Assembly: GCA_905221605.1 (NCBI GenBank)
Contig: CAJNDS010002074.1
Coordinates: 130,001-194,000 of the forward strand
Direction: 5' to 3'
Source of the DNA: Symbiodinium natans
Lineage: Eukaryota; Sar; Dinophyceae; Suessiales; Symbiodiniaceae
DNA: 64,000 nucleotides
Shown: positions 22,521 to 34,400 of the stretch, piece after piece
Layout of the letters: every line of letters begins with the position of its first letter
Position numbering within the stretch: position 1 is the first letter of the stretch
Translations under genes and position numbers: made by a program
The notes under the pieces: generated by a model
The model's input: only the letters and a program-made list of their open reading frames with translations
What the model was told of the DNA's origin: nothing
The model's database searches: none

Positions 22521-24111
22521 GGCACCGCGATTGTGAGGGCGAAGATGTCAATTTTGGAGTGCCAGGAGCTGTGGCACCTAACATCCAAGCTGATCAGTTC
22601 AGTCAGGCTAATGAGAGACCCCAAACCCTCAACCCTCAACCCTCCTGAACCCAAAACCCTAAGTTTTTTGGTAGGTGACCCCAATCTTCGGCCTTGTCGA
22701 CCATTTGCCGCACAGGCCAGAAGGCAAGCTAAGGCAGCTGCCGTTGACGGAGGGATGCCGCGGCTCGACAACATCCACGCTTGCAGGCTGCAACCTCGGA
22801 GAGCATTGCTGCGCAGTGGGAGTTGAGGCCTTTTTGGGGCTTCGCTTGAGGGCTATTGCATGATCTTGGTGCCGAAAGGGTCGCAATGATGGCCATTTTC
22901 TGTCGTGCAGGTGCCACACTGGAGACTTGGGCCGTTGCAGGAGGCCGTTTGCTGGAGAGTCCACTGACAGCCGCGCCTCAGCCAGGACAGGGCTGAAGCT
23001 GGTCAAGTCACCATGACTTGCCACTCCGAAGCACTGTTGCACAGGCCCGGGCAGAGTCCGGACCTCGATTGCAGGCAAACAAAAGCAGAGGGTTTAGGGT
23101 TTAGGGTGTAGGGTTTAGGGCTTAGGGCTTAGGGCTTAGGGTTTAGGGTTTAGGGCTTCCAGACCTCGCCGTGCTTTGTTCCTGGGGCCGGAGCTGGAAG
23201 CCATGGGCATGGCATAGCTGTTCGAGGCAACCTCAGAACGGGCGACGAGGGGTATGAACAACGGCGGTTCTCTGTAAGTCGGCACATTTAGGCACGTTCG
23301 GCCAGTTCATGTACGGCACTAGCTTGCACCAACACACGTGCGGAACTCAGTGCTTTGACAGCTACAGCAGTGTTAAAGCCCGCGCCGACGTTTCGGCTGG
23401 CAGTGCTTCGCTGCTGGCATCCGCCTCAGACCTCGGCTTTGAGCATTGCTTGGAAAGTAAAGGGTGGTGGACTCCGGCAAAAAGGATGCCGGGTTCGGAG
23501 CATCAGCGAAGTTGGCACACTTCCGCCATCAGACATTCTCTAGGCCACGCAGCCGCGTGCTTGCGAATTAGAGAGCATGAATGGATGTGTGGGACATACA
23601 GGAAAACGGCTTCCATCTAACAGTGTCACTCAACACTGCAGCTGATGTGGCAAGAAGCATGCGTTCGTTCAAAGTGTGACTGCTTTGGCATGCTGAACAT
23701 GCTACGTGTGCTCTCGTCAGCTTCTTGCTGAGGTGATAGTCCATGTGGTCCATATCAATATCTGATCATCCTGCCTGGGGCCATCATCATTACCACAATC
23801 GGGGCAGCATGAAGAGGAGGCTCCTCATGACAACCATTGTTATCTGCGACTGTCGAATGCCACGCCACGTGCAAAGTCTGGATGCTGGCTGAACTGTCTT
23901 GCACTGTTTTCAGAAATCCTGCAAGCGGCGGAGCAGCTCACTCCTAAGCCAACCCCGGTGCGCGGTCGAAGGGGCTCACACCCACACGCGGCTTGTCCAG
24001 GCGCCGGCTGCTTGCAAGGACGACACGGGTGCTGACAGATTCTTTTCTCAAAATGGATGCTGGTGAAATGAGGGTACTGGGAAGTTTGTTTACGTGCCAG
24101 CACCTCCGCAC

Positions 24112-24315
24112 TTGACATCTGGCATCTTCGGGCGGCATCTTTGGCAACCCCACATTCTTTATGGCAGACCCCCTGAAGGGTCGATTGAGTTGGAGCTTCT
24201 TTGGTTCCCGTAGCCTCAGCATCTGGGCTCGCTGGACATGTTCCCTCGTCCGCGCGCTCGAGTCGACGTCCCGATCGTGCTCGACAGCCTCGCCAAGCAA
24301 GGTGCGTGTCGCCAT
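24112..24315 (-). CDS. first exon of the gene downstream of midasin
   Basis: An ATG at 24313-24315 opens a charged frame (MATRTLLGEAVEHDRDVDSS, later LQLNRPFRGSAIKNVGLPKM and PPEDARCQ) that runs to a GT donor (CAA|GTGCGG, intron starting at 24111). The start is 157 bases beyond the midasin stop codon on the same strand, a tight head-to-tail arrangement as expected for unidirectional dinoflagellate gene clusters. A possible second exon near 23850-23920 reads ISENSARQFSQHPDFARGVA after a CTTGCAG acceptor. No family recognised. Confidence 0.45.
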
Positions 24316-24472
24316 CGGATCCGTTCAGTTGTGAACGTACCGGAAATGGGACTCAACACACAAGAGCCCTTCACCCCTAGCCCCACTGACAACATCGGAA
24401 AGCCTTGCAGAAACTGAGGAGTCCTTGTTACCCTAACCCCCTGAAAGCATCCAGCAGCACGAGCCTGGTGAG

Positions 24473-27400
24473 TCAGGCGCTTGCCGCCAACTCGAACCTT
24501 TGCAGCATGAACTGCAACTGGGGTTCAGGAACCCAAAGGGCGTTGGTTGCAGGATGCGGGACTAGGACATTCGAACTTTGAAGTTGCGGGAATTGTCCTG
24601 GGGGCCTCGGGGCTTCTGTGCATGTGCCGCTGCGTGTCTCTGCGTGCCTCTGCGTGCCTCTGCGTGTCCCTGCGTGTCTCTGCGTGTCTCTGTGTGTCTC
24701 TCTCTGTCTCGCACAGGCAGACCGCTGAAAGCCAAGGACAGGACCACTGCTTCATCACGTCACTGAGAATAGCCGGCAGAGTCTGCAAGTCCTGCGGGTC
24801 GTAGAAAGCATAGCAACTGACAGACCCCAGCGTTGGACCCACCGAAGCCCTCAAAGCCCTTGAACAAACGTCAGAGGCAGAGAAAAGGGATGGGGGGAGG
24901 TGTAGAGGTCCAGAGTGGGCTCGGGGGGTGTTAGGTTGGGAATGGGGGAGATGAGAGGTTGGACAACTGAAGCAGAGAAACTCACCGGGTCATGATGGTG
25001 CAACGGTGGGCAGGGAGTCCTGCACGACCACATAGTAGGGGAATGGAAAGTCTGACAAATACGGCACGACCTGCGGCACCACAGACTGTGGGAAAATGTG
25101 CAGCTACGACTTATCGTTTCCAAAGCACGGGCCTGGCAGTTGCCCCCCTCATAGGAAACGGCACGCAGGTCGAAAACACTCCGCTTAGAACCGGAAGCCT
25201 GTGAGGTGCTCACTGGTCTGCATGGTCCATGCAGGCATGTCCCTCCATCTGCTCAACTCTGCGTCACCACACAGCAAGGCCCCGCACGTTCGCTGCCGGA
25301 GTTTCCTCGGACGGAACGCCGCAGCATTTCAAAAGTAACCGACTGCTTCGACAATCCCTGGTCATCGTGTATAGTGTATTGCTGGGATCCACGCAGACTC
25401 GGCATCGACAATGATCAGTAAGGGCAGCTGCTGCCGAGCCAGAGCAGCATGCACCTCGGTGCTGCATTCAGAAGGAAGCGTGAAAGCAAAAGGTTGAACA
25501 GTACCTCGGCATCCCTGCCTTCCATGATTCCATGATGGTTAGTGTTGTTCAAGCTCTTCTGCGGCAGACAAGGCTTCAAAAACTGGATGCCAAGAGGGCT
25601 TCCTGGGCTTCGAACCCACGGGCGCACCTTGTTCTTGTTGAAACGGCCATCAGAGATGATGATGCTCATCTGGCCTCTGAGGCTAACAGGGCCTACCCAG
25701 ACTCATGTGTCCGTTGAATTTCAATTCAGGTCCACCCCCTAAACGGTGGAGAAGCCCTCATCTAAGATCAGCGATTGCCAGAAGCCCCCAAGAGGCCTCA
25801 CACCCTCAAACCCTGAAGCCAGGCCGCAAAACTCGGCAAGACACTGACTTCCTCCAAGAGCCCCCCCGAAGCAGAGGGTTCAGCCCCCAAGACCCTGAGC
25901 GTACGGCTGAAAGGTCGGGCAGGATTTGGCCCATTTCGCCTGAGGGCAGCGGTGGGATCCGCTGACGCCGATGGGGGGTGAGGGCTTGACAAGGGGTTGA
26001 AGCCTTAGCCGGTCAAGAAAAACAATGAGCATTGGTTTTGCACTTCAGGATCTCGGGCTTGCTCTGCTGCCGCTTCTCAAGAACTTGCAGTGAAGAATGG
26101 GCTCCATTTTTACTTGTTTAAGTTGTCCACAATGCAAGGTCTCAACCCGACTCGAAACCCTGAACCCCTCAGAAGAGGCGCCACGGCCCTCAACCCTAAA
26201 CCCTAAACCCCAAACCCTAAACCCTAAACCCTACACCTTAAACCCTAAACCCTAAACCCTAAACCCCAAACCCTAAACCGCTCTTGGGAGCGCGGCTCAT
26301 CGAAGAGCTCCGAGCTGAGGCGCATGAGATCCGCCAGACTTCGGTTGTGGCTCCTTGGGAGGCAACAGCTGGCGGGGGGGGGGGGGTTAGGGTTTGGGGT
26401 TTGAGGTTTGGGGTTTAGGGTTTGGGGTTTAGGGTGGGGAAAATCATTTCAGGAGGCGTTTACAGGGTTTAGAGACTGGTTAGAGGACTTGCAGGGTTTG
26501 GGCTTGTAGGGTTTGTAGGGTTGTAGGGCTTATCGGGTTTGTAGGGTTCACGGTTGGGGCTGGAGACGGTTTGAGGGTTCGATTTTGGGGTTCAGGGCTG
26601 CGGGAGTGTCGGCTAGCTGGAACCAGTTTCGGCCACGTTCATGACCCACAACGACAAGAGCTGATCCTCACAATCAGCATTGAAACAACAGCAGACGATA
26701 CATCGCGTGACTCGATGCTGCTCAAACTCTCTGGGCTTCAAGCTGGACAGATTCCTCCTCAAACGTGAACCTGAGCAGCGAGCAAGCCCAAGGTGGGCCA
26801 AGGTGGCCCAAGGTGGGGCCCAAGGTGGATCTTCCTTCTCCCACGACCCTCTCAGCCCGCGACTCCCGGAGCAGAGGACCAGCTTGGGCCCAGCTGAAGC
26901 TGTTGGCATGGGACTGCCTCGGTACTGTGCTTCCCGCTACATCGCTATCTAGGGTTTAGGGTTTAGGGTTTCGGGTTTGGGGTTTAGGGTTTAGGGTTTG
27001 GGGTTTAGGGTTTGGGGTTTGGGGTTTGGGGTTTGGGGTTTAGGGTTCCTTCTCGAACTTCTGAGCTCATGGAGTAGCATCCAAAGACTGAGGACGTCGG
27101 CCCTGAGCCCAAAGGAAGAAGCACGCGGGGAGTTGCCTCAACGTGTTGCTGGTCAGCCCCACATGTCTCTTTCTGACAGCAGCTTTTGAACACAACACAA
27201 GTAGCACCATGAGATACCTTGAGTCCTCTTAATAGGCTTAAAGGCTTAAAGGCTTCAGCGTTATAAAGAGTATGGGGCTTCGAGGCTTGCAAAGCACCCT
27301 GGTCACCTGGTCTGGGAAACCGGCGCTGCCAAAAGCGAGAACAGCATACTCGCCCACTTCCAGTTGGGCCAATGCCTGCACACGCTCCAAGAAATTCGCC

Positions 27401-28672
27401 ACCGGTGCAGCACTCATCAAAAACATGGCTGGAAATGAAGTTGCACGACTTCGGAATGACCGTTGATGGTTCCTGATCAAACCGGTCAGCGAATGGAGCA
27501 ACTTTGTTGGCATCCTCCACGAAACTTCGCACTACGAACGCAAGCTGGCTCAAGTGCCGGCCTGGCACAGGACGCAGAGGGTCTGCAGCGCATTGGGGCC
27601 AACGCCGCACTCCTTCCTTATGCTTTGTTATGCGGATGCCAGCGGACAAGGCCCCATGTCTAAAAGCCAAGAGCACCTGATCACACCCGAATCCCCCGAA
27701 AGCCCCAAACCTCAAACCCCCCAACCTTAAACCCCCCTAAACCCCCAAAACTTCCAAACCCCCCAAACTTCCCAAAGCCCGACGCTCCCCTTTCCAGGGC
27801 AGAGGCATGCTGCGAGAGTTGTCGATGGCCACTACGATCTGGCGGCCAAGTTGAGGCAGCAGATTGCGGGTTTCGGGGGAAGCTGGGGGAATGTTCATGG
27901 TTGACAAGGGCTCCTTATTCAATAGCAGAGGTTCCTGCAGGGGCACCCTCAAATATAGAGCGTTGGCATGGCCCTCTTTTCGAGAACACGGTGCTTTTGG
28001 CTCAGGCGGCTTGCGCATGGTTTGACATTGGGGCGTTTGCTTCGTGTTCAGCTGCGCATTCGCAACACTGCCGCCCTTGTACACAGGATTGGAATGCGCC
28101 CACGAATGGGCCGGCAATGTACAGATGAGACATCATTCATCCGGCCTGATATTCCCGCTTCGAAGGCTTTGTCCGCCGCAGCCAGATCTTGTCCCGGCGA
28201 TAGTTGGAGGCAATGAAGGGGATGACCTGGGTGTGAAGACCCTTCAAAAAGAGTGTGCCATCTTCCTCCAACCAAAGACGCTGATGGGTAAGCAAAAGAA
28301 ATCAATGGAACATAAAATTGGCCATGCCAGCTTAGGTCCCGAGCTCGTCTCATCGATATTCGCTTTCCAGTCCGGAAGTAGCCCTGCAAACGGCCTGTCA
28401 AAATCATGTCAAGGCCAGTGGGTGGCCAGCCGAGTCGTGTGGAGCTCGGTTGAAACAGCTTTTTTACATGAGGCATTGCTGACTTCCGTGGCTGCTACTG
28501 GTAGACTGAGCTACACTTGGGAGGTGCCTTTCAATGTCGGCTCGAGGATGGTCCTCAAGAGCTCCGGAGGTCTTACAGCCAAGCAATCCAACACACGAAG
28601 AACCGAGGCAGAACGGGGGTCCTCAGCTGCTCGCAGAGGGCGGCAGAAAGCGGGGTTGTGCTCCGCTCAAGC
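24473..28672 (-). CDS. MDN1: midasin C-terminal MIDAS/VWA exons
   Basis: Exons fixed by frame, splice signals and family length: 28622-28672, 28528-28553, 28345-28394, 28146-28226, 27807-27838, 27562-27616, 27375 to 27325 or 27307, 25626 to about 25676, 25395-25461, 25133-25183, 25020-25085 (or to 25070), 24745-24791, 24473-24497 (stop). An upstream piece near 28895-28922 reads SEHEAMQLW and one near 26737-26770 reads [11 protein letters not shown]. The MIDAS motif DxSxS is DNSRSM. The distance from it to [12 protein letters not shown] equals that I recall for animal midasins. [11 protein letters not shown] and [11 protein letters not shown] are later VWA strands. Donors in the eleven introns with both ends set are eight GC, two GA and one GT. 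I did not find the short exon that should encode the LHPF-like strand between 26.8 and 27.3 kb. Confidence 0.92.
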
Positions 28673-31423
28673 CTTGCAAGAAGAGGCGCTACTTTGACAT
28701 GACAAAGATACGTCACGTTACCCTAAATCACATTTGTGCTCACGACATTGGGGCGGTGCTCCTGCAGCCTAATGCAGAATGCATGCGCATCGCTAGCACA
28801 TGAAACGCGCCGGAAGCAAAACGGAAGCTGTAGTCCTATGCATCGAGAAACCCACGATGCGACGGCAACGGGCCCACTGAGGACCAGGCTGGCCCCAAAG
28901 CTGCATAGCTTCATGTTCCGACCTTCTCCGTGGATGCATCCACGACAACTCATGTAATCAGCTCTCTGATTTATGAGGTACCCTAAATAATAGGGGCCAT
29001 GAGGACCCCAAAAAGGGACCAGAACTTGGGGAAATCACCATGTAGAGCAAGCACGGCCTCTTCCTCCAGCCACCTTCACCTTCCTCATCGACGTCCATGT
29101 CATCCGTGGTTGCCTCAAAAGTTTTGTTCAACAGTCTAGGGGCTTGGGGATTTCAGGTTAAGGGGTGTTTAGGGTTCAGGGCTTGGGGTCTAGGGTTTAG
29201 CGTTTAGGGAGTTTAGGGGGTCATGGTTTGCATTGTCGTGACAGCTCAGAAAATTTGTAGGGGCTGCACACCACCTGCAGCTACCACGGTCGCTTGCGGC
29301 GGGTCTTTCGTACACTGCACGTCTTAGAAAGCGCAGCGAAGCTTGTTAGTGGACCAAGTAGCACATTTCATAGAAGCACTGTGCTGTGCAACTCCATGAG
29401 GAACCATCGCTCACAACACTCGGTCAAGTGACCCTCATAGCTTGTATGGATAGTCTCAGGATGACAGGGGTAACTGAGTGACTGCATTGTTGAAGACGCA
29501 GCCCTTCCGGCACAGTAAGCTCAGAGTTACTCAGAATTCTCGCATCGCACAGGATGGGAGCAAGTTGGTTCATGTAGATTGCGCATTGTCATCGTTTGTA
29601 ACGGAGTCGGAGTCGGAGTCGTCTAAGTCGGCAGGCTTGCACAGTCATAAACTCATAAACTGGATGAACGAACTTTACGAAATTTCGGCGGCCTGCCGTG
29701 CCGACGCAAGCGCTCCCGGTGCAGCTTGGACAGAGTTGACGCCACCACGAAAGCCCTGCACTGCTTGAACTCTGCAAGAAAGTCGATGAGGCGGATGATG
29801 TCCGTGCCTCGAGCTGCATGTCCTCGTCCGCGACTTCGGTCTGCAACAGGTCTTTGGACACGCCTCTGCGGCTGCAAACATGTCTGCTTTTGGAGCCTGG
29901 CATCCACACAACCGCACGGCCTACCTGACTTCTCGTTGGCTTGAGCATCTTCCGTCTCCTCAAAATGGACCGCAGTGTCATGTGACCGCAACCACGCAAC
30001 CCCAGCACAGCTTCGTTTTTTCCAGCAGCGTCACACGGGAATGGCTCCGGTCAAATCTTGCTTTGCTTTCTGTTGTTGCTTTCTTGCCGCACCAAACTTC
30101 GTAGTTGTTTACAGCCGAACGACAGATGCATCTGATGGCGAACGACAGCAATAGATGATGCGATGATAAGATGATAAGATGCGCAGGGCAATCGAGAATG
30201 CAGTGCCTTGGCATGCCTTGACATTCAAGTGCCTGTAGGTGCTTTCGGCACTGCTCTTGCATCAGGGCCAACAGAAGAAGTAGTACTGTTCCACAATGGA
30301 ACTGCTCTCGGAAGGAGAATAAACTTCTTGCGGCTCGAAACCAGGGGACACGATGCCACCTATTCCCATGCGCCCATTGTCGAATCCCCTGCGCAAATAG
30401 ATCAACAAACAAACGCATGGCCGTCTCCTGAAGCCGCATATTAGGCCTGAGTCCCATCACCCCAGGCACGAGCAATCATGCGACACTTCGAAAACTTCAC
30501 TCGCTGCACCTTGCATCAGTAAGTCGCTGACAGCATTTTGTTTTGGTCTTGCCCTGACGGCTTCGGGCTTAGAGTTCAGGAGTGCAGGGATAGGATCTAT
30601 GTTCTCTAAGTTAGGGCCCCTTGTTGGGCCCTACCAAATACGTAATCAGGACCCAAAAAGAGACCCTAATTTAGAGAATTACCCATACAGACAGCGATGT
30701 ACAGTGCTGGTCTGCCTGGTGTGTCTTCCTCCATTGCCGGGGCTTCGCCATCACTCTCCTCATCTGCCTGCGAAGTCTATTTCTGAGCACCTACAAGGAA
30801 ACCTACACCATGAGCCCTAAATCCTAAATCCTAAATCCTAAACCCTAAATCCCAAAGCCTAAACCCTAAACCCAAACCCCAGCAAAACCCTAAGACCTCG
30901 ACATCCCTAAAGGCCCTAAGCCGATGCCCCGCAGTCATCTCAGCCCACACTGCCTGCCCATCGGCACCCATCGCCTTCTGGTCCGCACCTGCCTGAAAGG
31001 TCGAGATTCCTCCCTAAACCCTAAACCCTAAGCCCTAAGCCCTAAACCCTAAACCCTAAACCCAAAACCAAGGCTTTCAGAGACGAAATGTCTAGATACT
31101 AGAGTAGCTTCTCAGGTTGAGGGCGGTGCTGCATCCTGGCACTCGCCCAGGGCTTCGAGGCCACTCTTGGGGTCTGCAAGGTGCAGTCCCTGCCTCAGGG
31201 GTCGATTTGGGGTTAGGGTTTAGGGTTTAGGGTTTAGGGTTTAGGGTTTAGGGTTTAGGGTTTAGGGCTTAGGGGAGCAGGATTTCTCGCAGCATGCCCT
31301 CGCAGAGCAACCCCACCCACGGCAAGGTCCCGGCTCGGCGCCCGCCTCTTGCTGGTCGCCCATGGCCTAGAGAGTGAAGAAAGTGACATGGACACAGTGC
31401 AAGACACAGACACACACACACAC

Positions 31424-31458
<35 letters not shown>

Positions 31459-34400
31459 AACGCAGAGTGACAAGCATGGAACTTGTGCTGTGTCCCTGGA
31501 GCCGGGCATCGTTTCCGCCATCAGCCTCTCGCAGGATGTCCAGCTTCTGCAGCCGGCGCTCCTCACTGCAGCCCACGAGCCCACTTGCATCGGCGACATC
31601 TGCAAGCTTCCTCTCTACTATCGGTACAGTGTATAGGATGCTTAGCCACCTGGTCTAGAGGACTTGCCTAAACTGGCGTGTCTCCATGGGTCTTCCCAAG
31701 AAACCGGCACCCGAATTAAGGCTCCCTTTCCTCGCTGGCCCCTACATCTGGGCTCGGCTTCGCTGGAGACTGCCTGGCACTTTCGAGTTCATGGTTGGGA
31801 TAATGTTGAAAGTTTAATTTAAATGTCTACTCCTTATTGGGTTTAAGTACCCTTTAAAAGGGTAAAATGTTACCCAACTATGACAGAGCTTCGAATCACT
31901 GTGCAGGGCTGCAAACGAGTGCTAAAAGCTAGAGAGCCTGGCCCATGCAAACATGCCGGCACCACTTCTTGTCAGCACCGCTCGACTTTTGTGGCTTGGC
32001 CTAGGCAGATGCCAATTCATTGCTCGAGTTTCTGAACTGCTGCAAGTTGTACTTCAGGGTTTGCAGCACCCCTACCGTCAAGAAACAAAGGACATGAAAG
32101 GACAAGAAGTCCCATCGTGGCTACGATGTCGCTTCAGCTGCACATGCGCCAAGGCTCCATGATGCGAGCTCAACTCCGATAGTAAACAGGTGGGAGAGAG
32201 GTGTGCGCAGCGATTAGGAGCCGACCGATGTCATTTCGGCTGCATCGCCCTTGGAGTCCGTTGCAGTCGCTGTTGAACCTGCCAAAACACCCCCAGGGCC
32301 CCAGGGGCGGGTGCAGACTCAGCGAGAAAAGGTGGTAGCTTCCACTCCCCAGGGCCTCCTCGTTCATCTCCGGCAGAGACATCTTGGGCATCCTGTTGCG
32401 CCTGGGACCTCGGCATCCGCTGCTGCTTCCATGGATTTCCATGGTCTAGGGCCTATTCCGCTGTCGAACGTTCACCAGTACCAGGCCGCCCTGTGTCTTA
32501 CCCATCTCGTGCAATCCTTGCAAGTGTCTGTGGAACATTGGCGCCGAGTCAGCGGGCTCGAAGTTGGCAGCTTCACCCGTGCTTCCACCGAACATCTGGT
32601 CGTCCTCTGGGAAGGCTTAGCCAGGGACGTCCACCAGTCACCGCATTGGGGGAAAGGTACCGGGCACTAGAGTGACGAGAGTTTACCTGGCCGTACACCT
32701 TGAGCTGTGGCCCACGGGGAAGGAGAAACAGCATGAACAGATCGTTGCCGACATTCTCAGATCGGTATCTTCCTACTGGTTTGAGGGCATCTTGCGCACT
32801 CATCGCAAGCTTCACCGGCATGCTTTGCCGCATATGGTCCCCTTTGAGGCGCGTCTTACAACTCCCAAGATGAACGGCGAAATTTGAGGCAGCTTCATCG
32901 AGTCGGCCCCCATGATCACGATCTTGACGATACTGCATCAGCGCACCATCCTTCATTCATGCAACCCAACCCTGTCCTGCTGCTGCTGTTGGGGCGCAGT
33001 GGTGTCCTGGCACATATTTTTGCCCAGAGGTTGCCTGCGTGCAAGCGCAAAGGATTGAGCACGGCAAGGCAAGTGTCCTTGCCGGAGGGGTTGGCGCCGG
33101 GATCGCCCTGCTTCAGCCTAGGGCGACTTCTTCAAGAGCTACTCCCCTCCGTGCTCCTGACACATCCCAAAGCTTCCCTCGGAGCAGGGCGGCTCCGGTA
33201 CCTTCTCCTCCGCCGCCTTCTGCTTCGCCTTGGACGGATCGACATTCTCCGGCTTTTTGTCCCCATCTTGGTCCTGGATCTGGGGGGGGCGGGGGTCTTG
33301 AGCAGGCCATTGTCAAGCAATACCAGCTTAGAGGCTTCGAGCCACTTTGATCAGACCGTCCTGCTGTTCCTGGTCTTGTTGGTCAGGCTTCTGCTCTCCC
33401 TGCACCTCGGTTTTGGGTTTGTAGGGTTTATAGGGTTTATAGGGTTTATAGGGTTTATAGGGTTTATAGGGTTCATAGGGTTCATAGGGTTCATAGGGTT
33501 CATAGGGTTCATAGGGTTCATAGGGTTCAGAGGGTTCAGAGGGTTCATAGGGTTCATAGGGTTCACAGGGTTCATAGGGTTCATAGGGTTCATAGGGTTC
33601 ATAGGGTTCACAGGGTTCATAGGGTTCATGGGGTTTAGGGTGGCACAAGTAAAAGCACTCCAAGGGAGCCATGTCTACTTAGGAGGCGACGCAAGGATCG
33701 ATGCCTTCTTGCCTTGGGCCCCAGGCATTTGCTGCTCGCACAGCCGACAAGGGGGGTTTAGGGTGTCGGGCTTCGGGTTTCGGGTTTAGGGTTTCAGGTT
33801 TTGGGTTTGGGGATCACTGTCGAACAGCCATCACTTGACCTGGACAGCCCTCACACGGCGCAAGCGTACGCACAGAGTCCATGAATGCCATGCATTGTTT
33901 GGGAGCGCGCTCTTCAGCTCCAGCATCGTCTGGAGGTTTCTCCTCTGGGACCTGTCGCAGAGCAGAAACAGCGCCCGAGATGTATCAAACCGTCCTCATC
34001 CTGCAAAACGTGGAAAAAAAGCCAGAACATCTGGGCTGCTGACGCCGGGATCAGCGGCATCCAGGTCGCCGATGTCCTCACGTTTGAGGTTTCGAGTTTT
34101 GGGGCGATCGTTTTGAAGCCTGCTGGTCGAAGACTTCCAGACCGGGCTCCTCTTCGCACTTGCTTCCTTCTGATCCTTCCCCGTCGTCACCACCATCCCC
34201 ATCTCCGTCCATATCGATGTCGGACTGCAGATTGTCAGCAAAGTGTCAAAGTGACAGCGCGGCCATCACAACCCCACATATGACCTATGCCTCAACACCA
34301 CTTACTTTCCATGTCCTTGTATTGTCCTACCGTACCTCTTTCTAGCCCCATGCTCTCTTTGTGGCGCACGTGACTGCCCGTTTTGGTCATCACCGCTTTG

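Noticed and set aside
25590-25680. tRNA gene suggested by a GGGTTCGAAGCCC T-loop-like word on the minus strand
   Set aside because: The arms cannot form an acceptor stem and the region is the midasin ISDGRF exon and its donor.
27005-27724. A 239-codon minus frame
   Set aside because: It crosses several midasin introns in a frame different from the exons and ends in translated telomere repeat ([11 protein letters not shown]); only small parts overlap true exons.
32884-33789. A 301-codon plus-strand frame with GFI repeats
   Set aside because: Its second half is the 9-bp telomere variant, and its first half is antisense to in-frame midasin acidic exons at 33202-33399.
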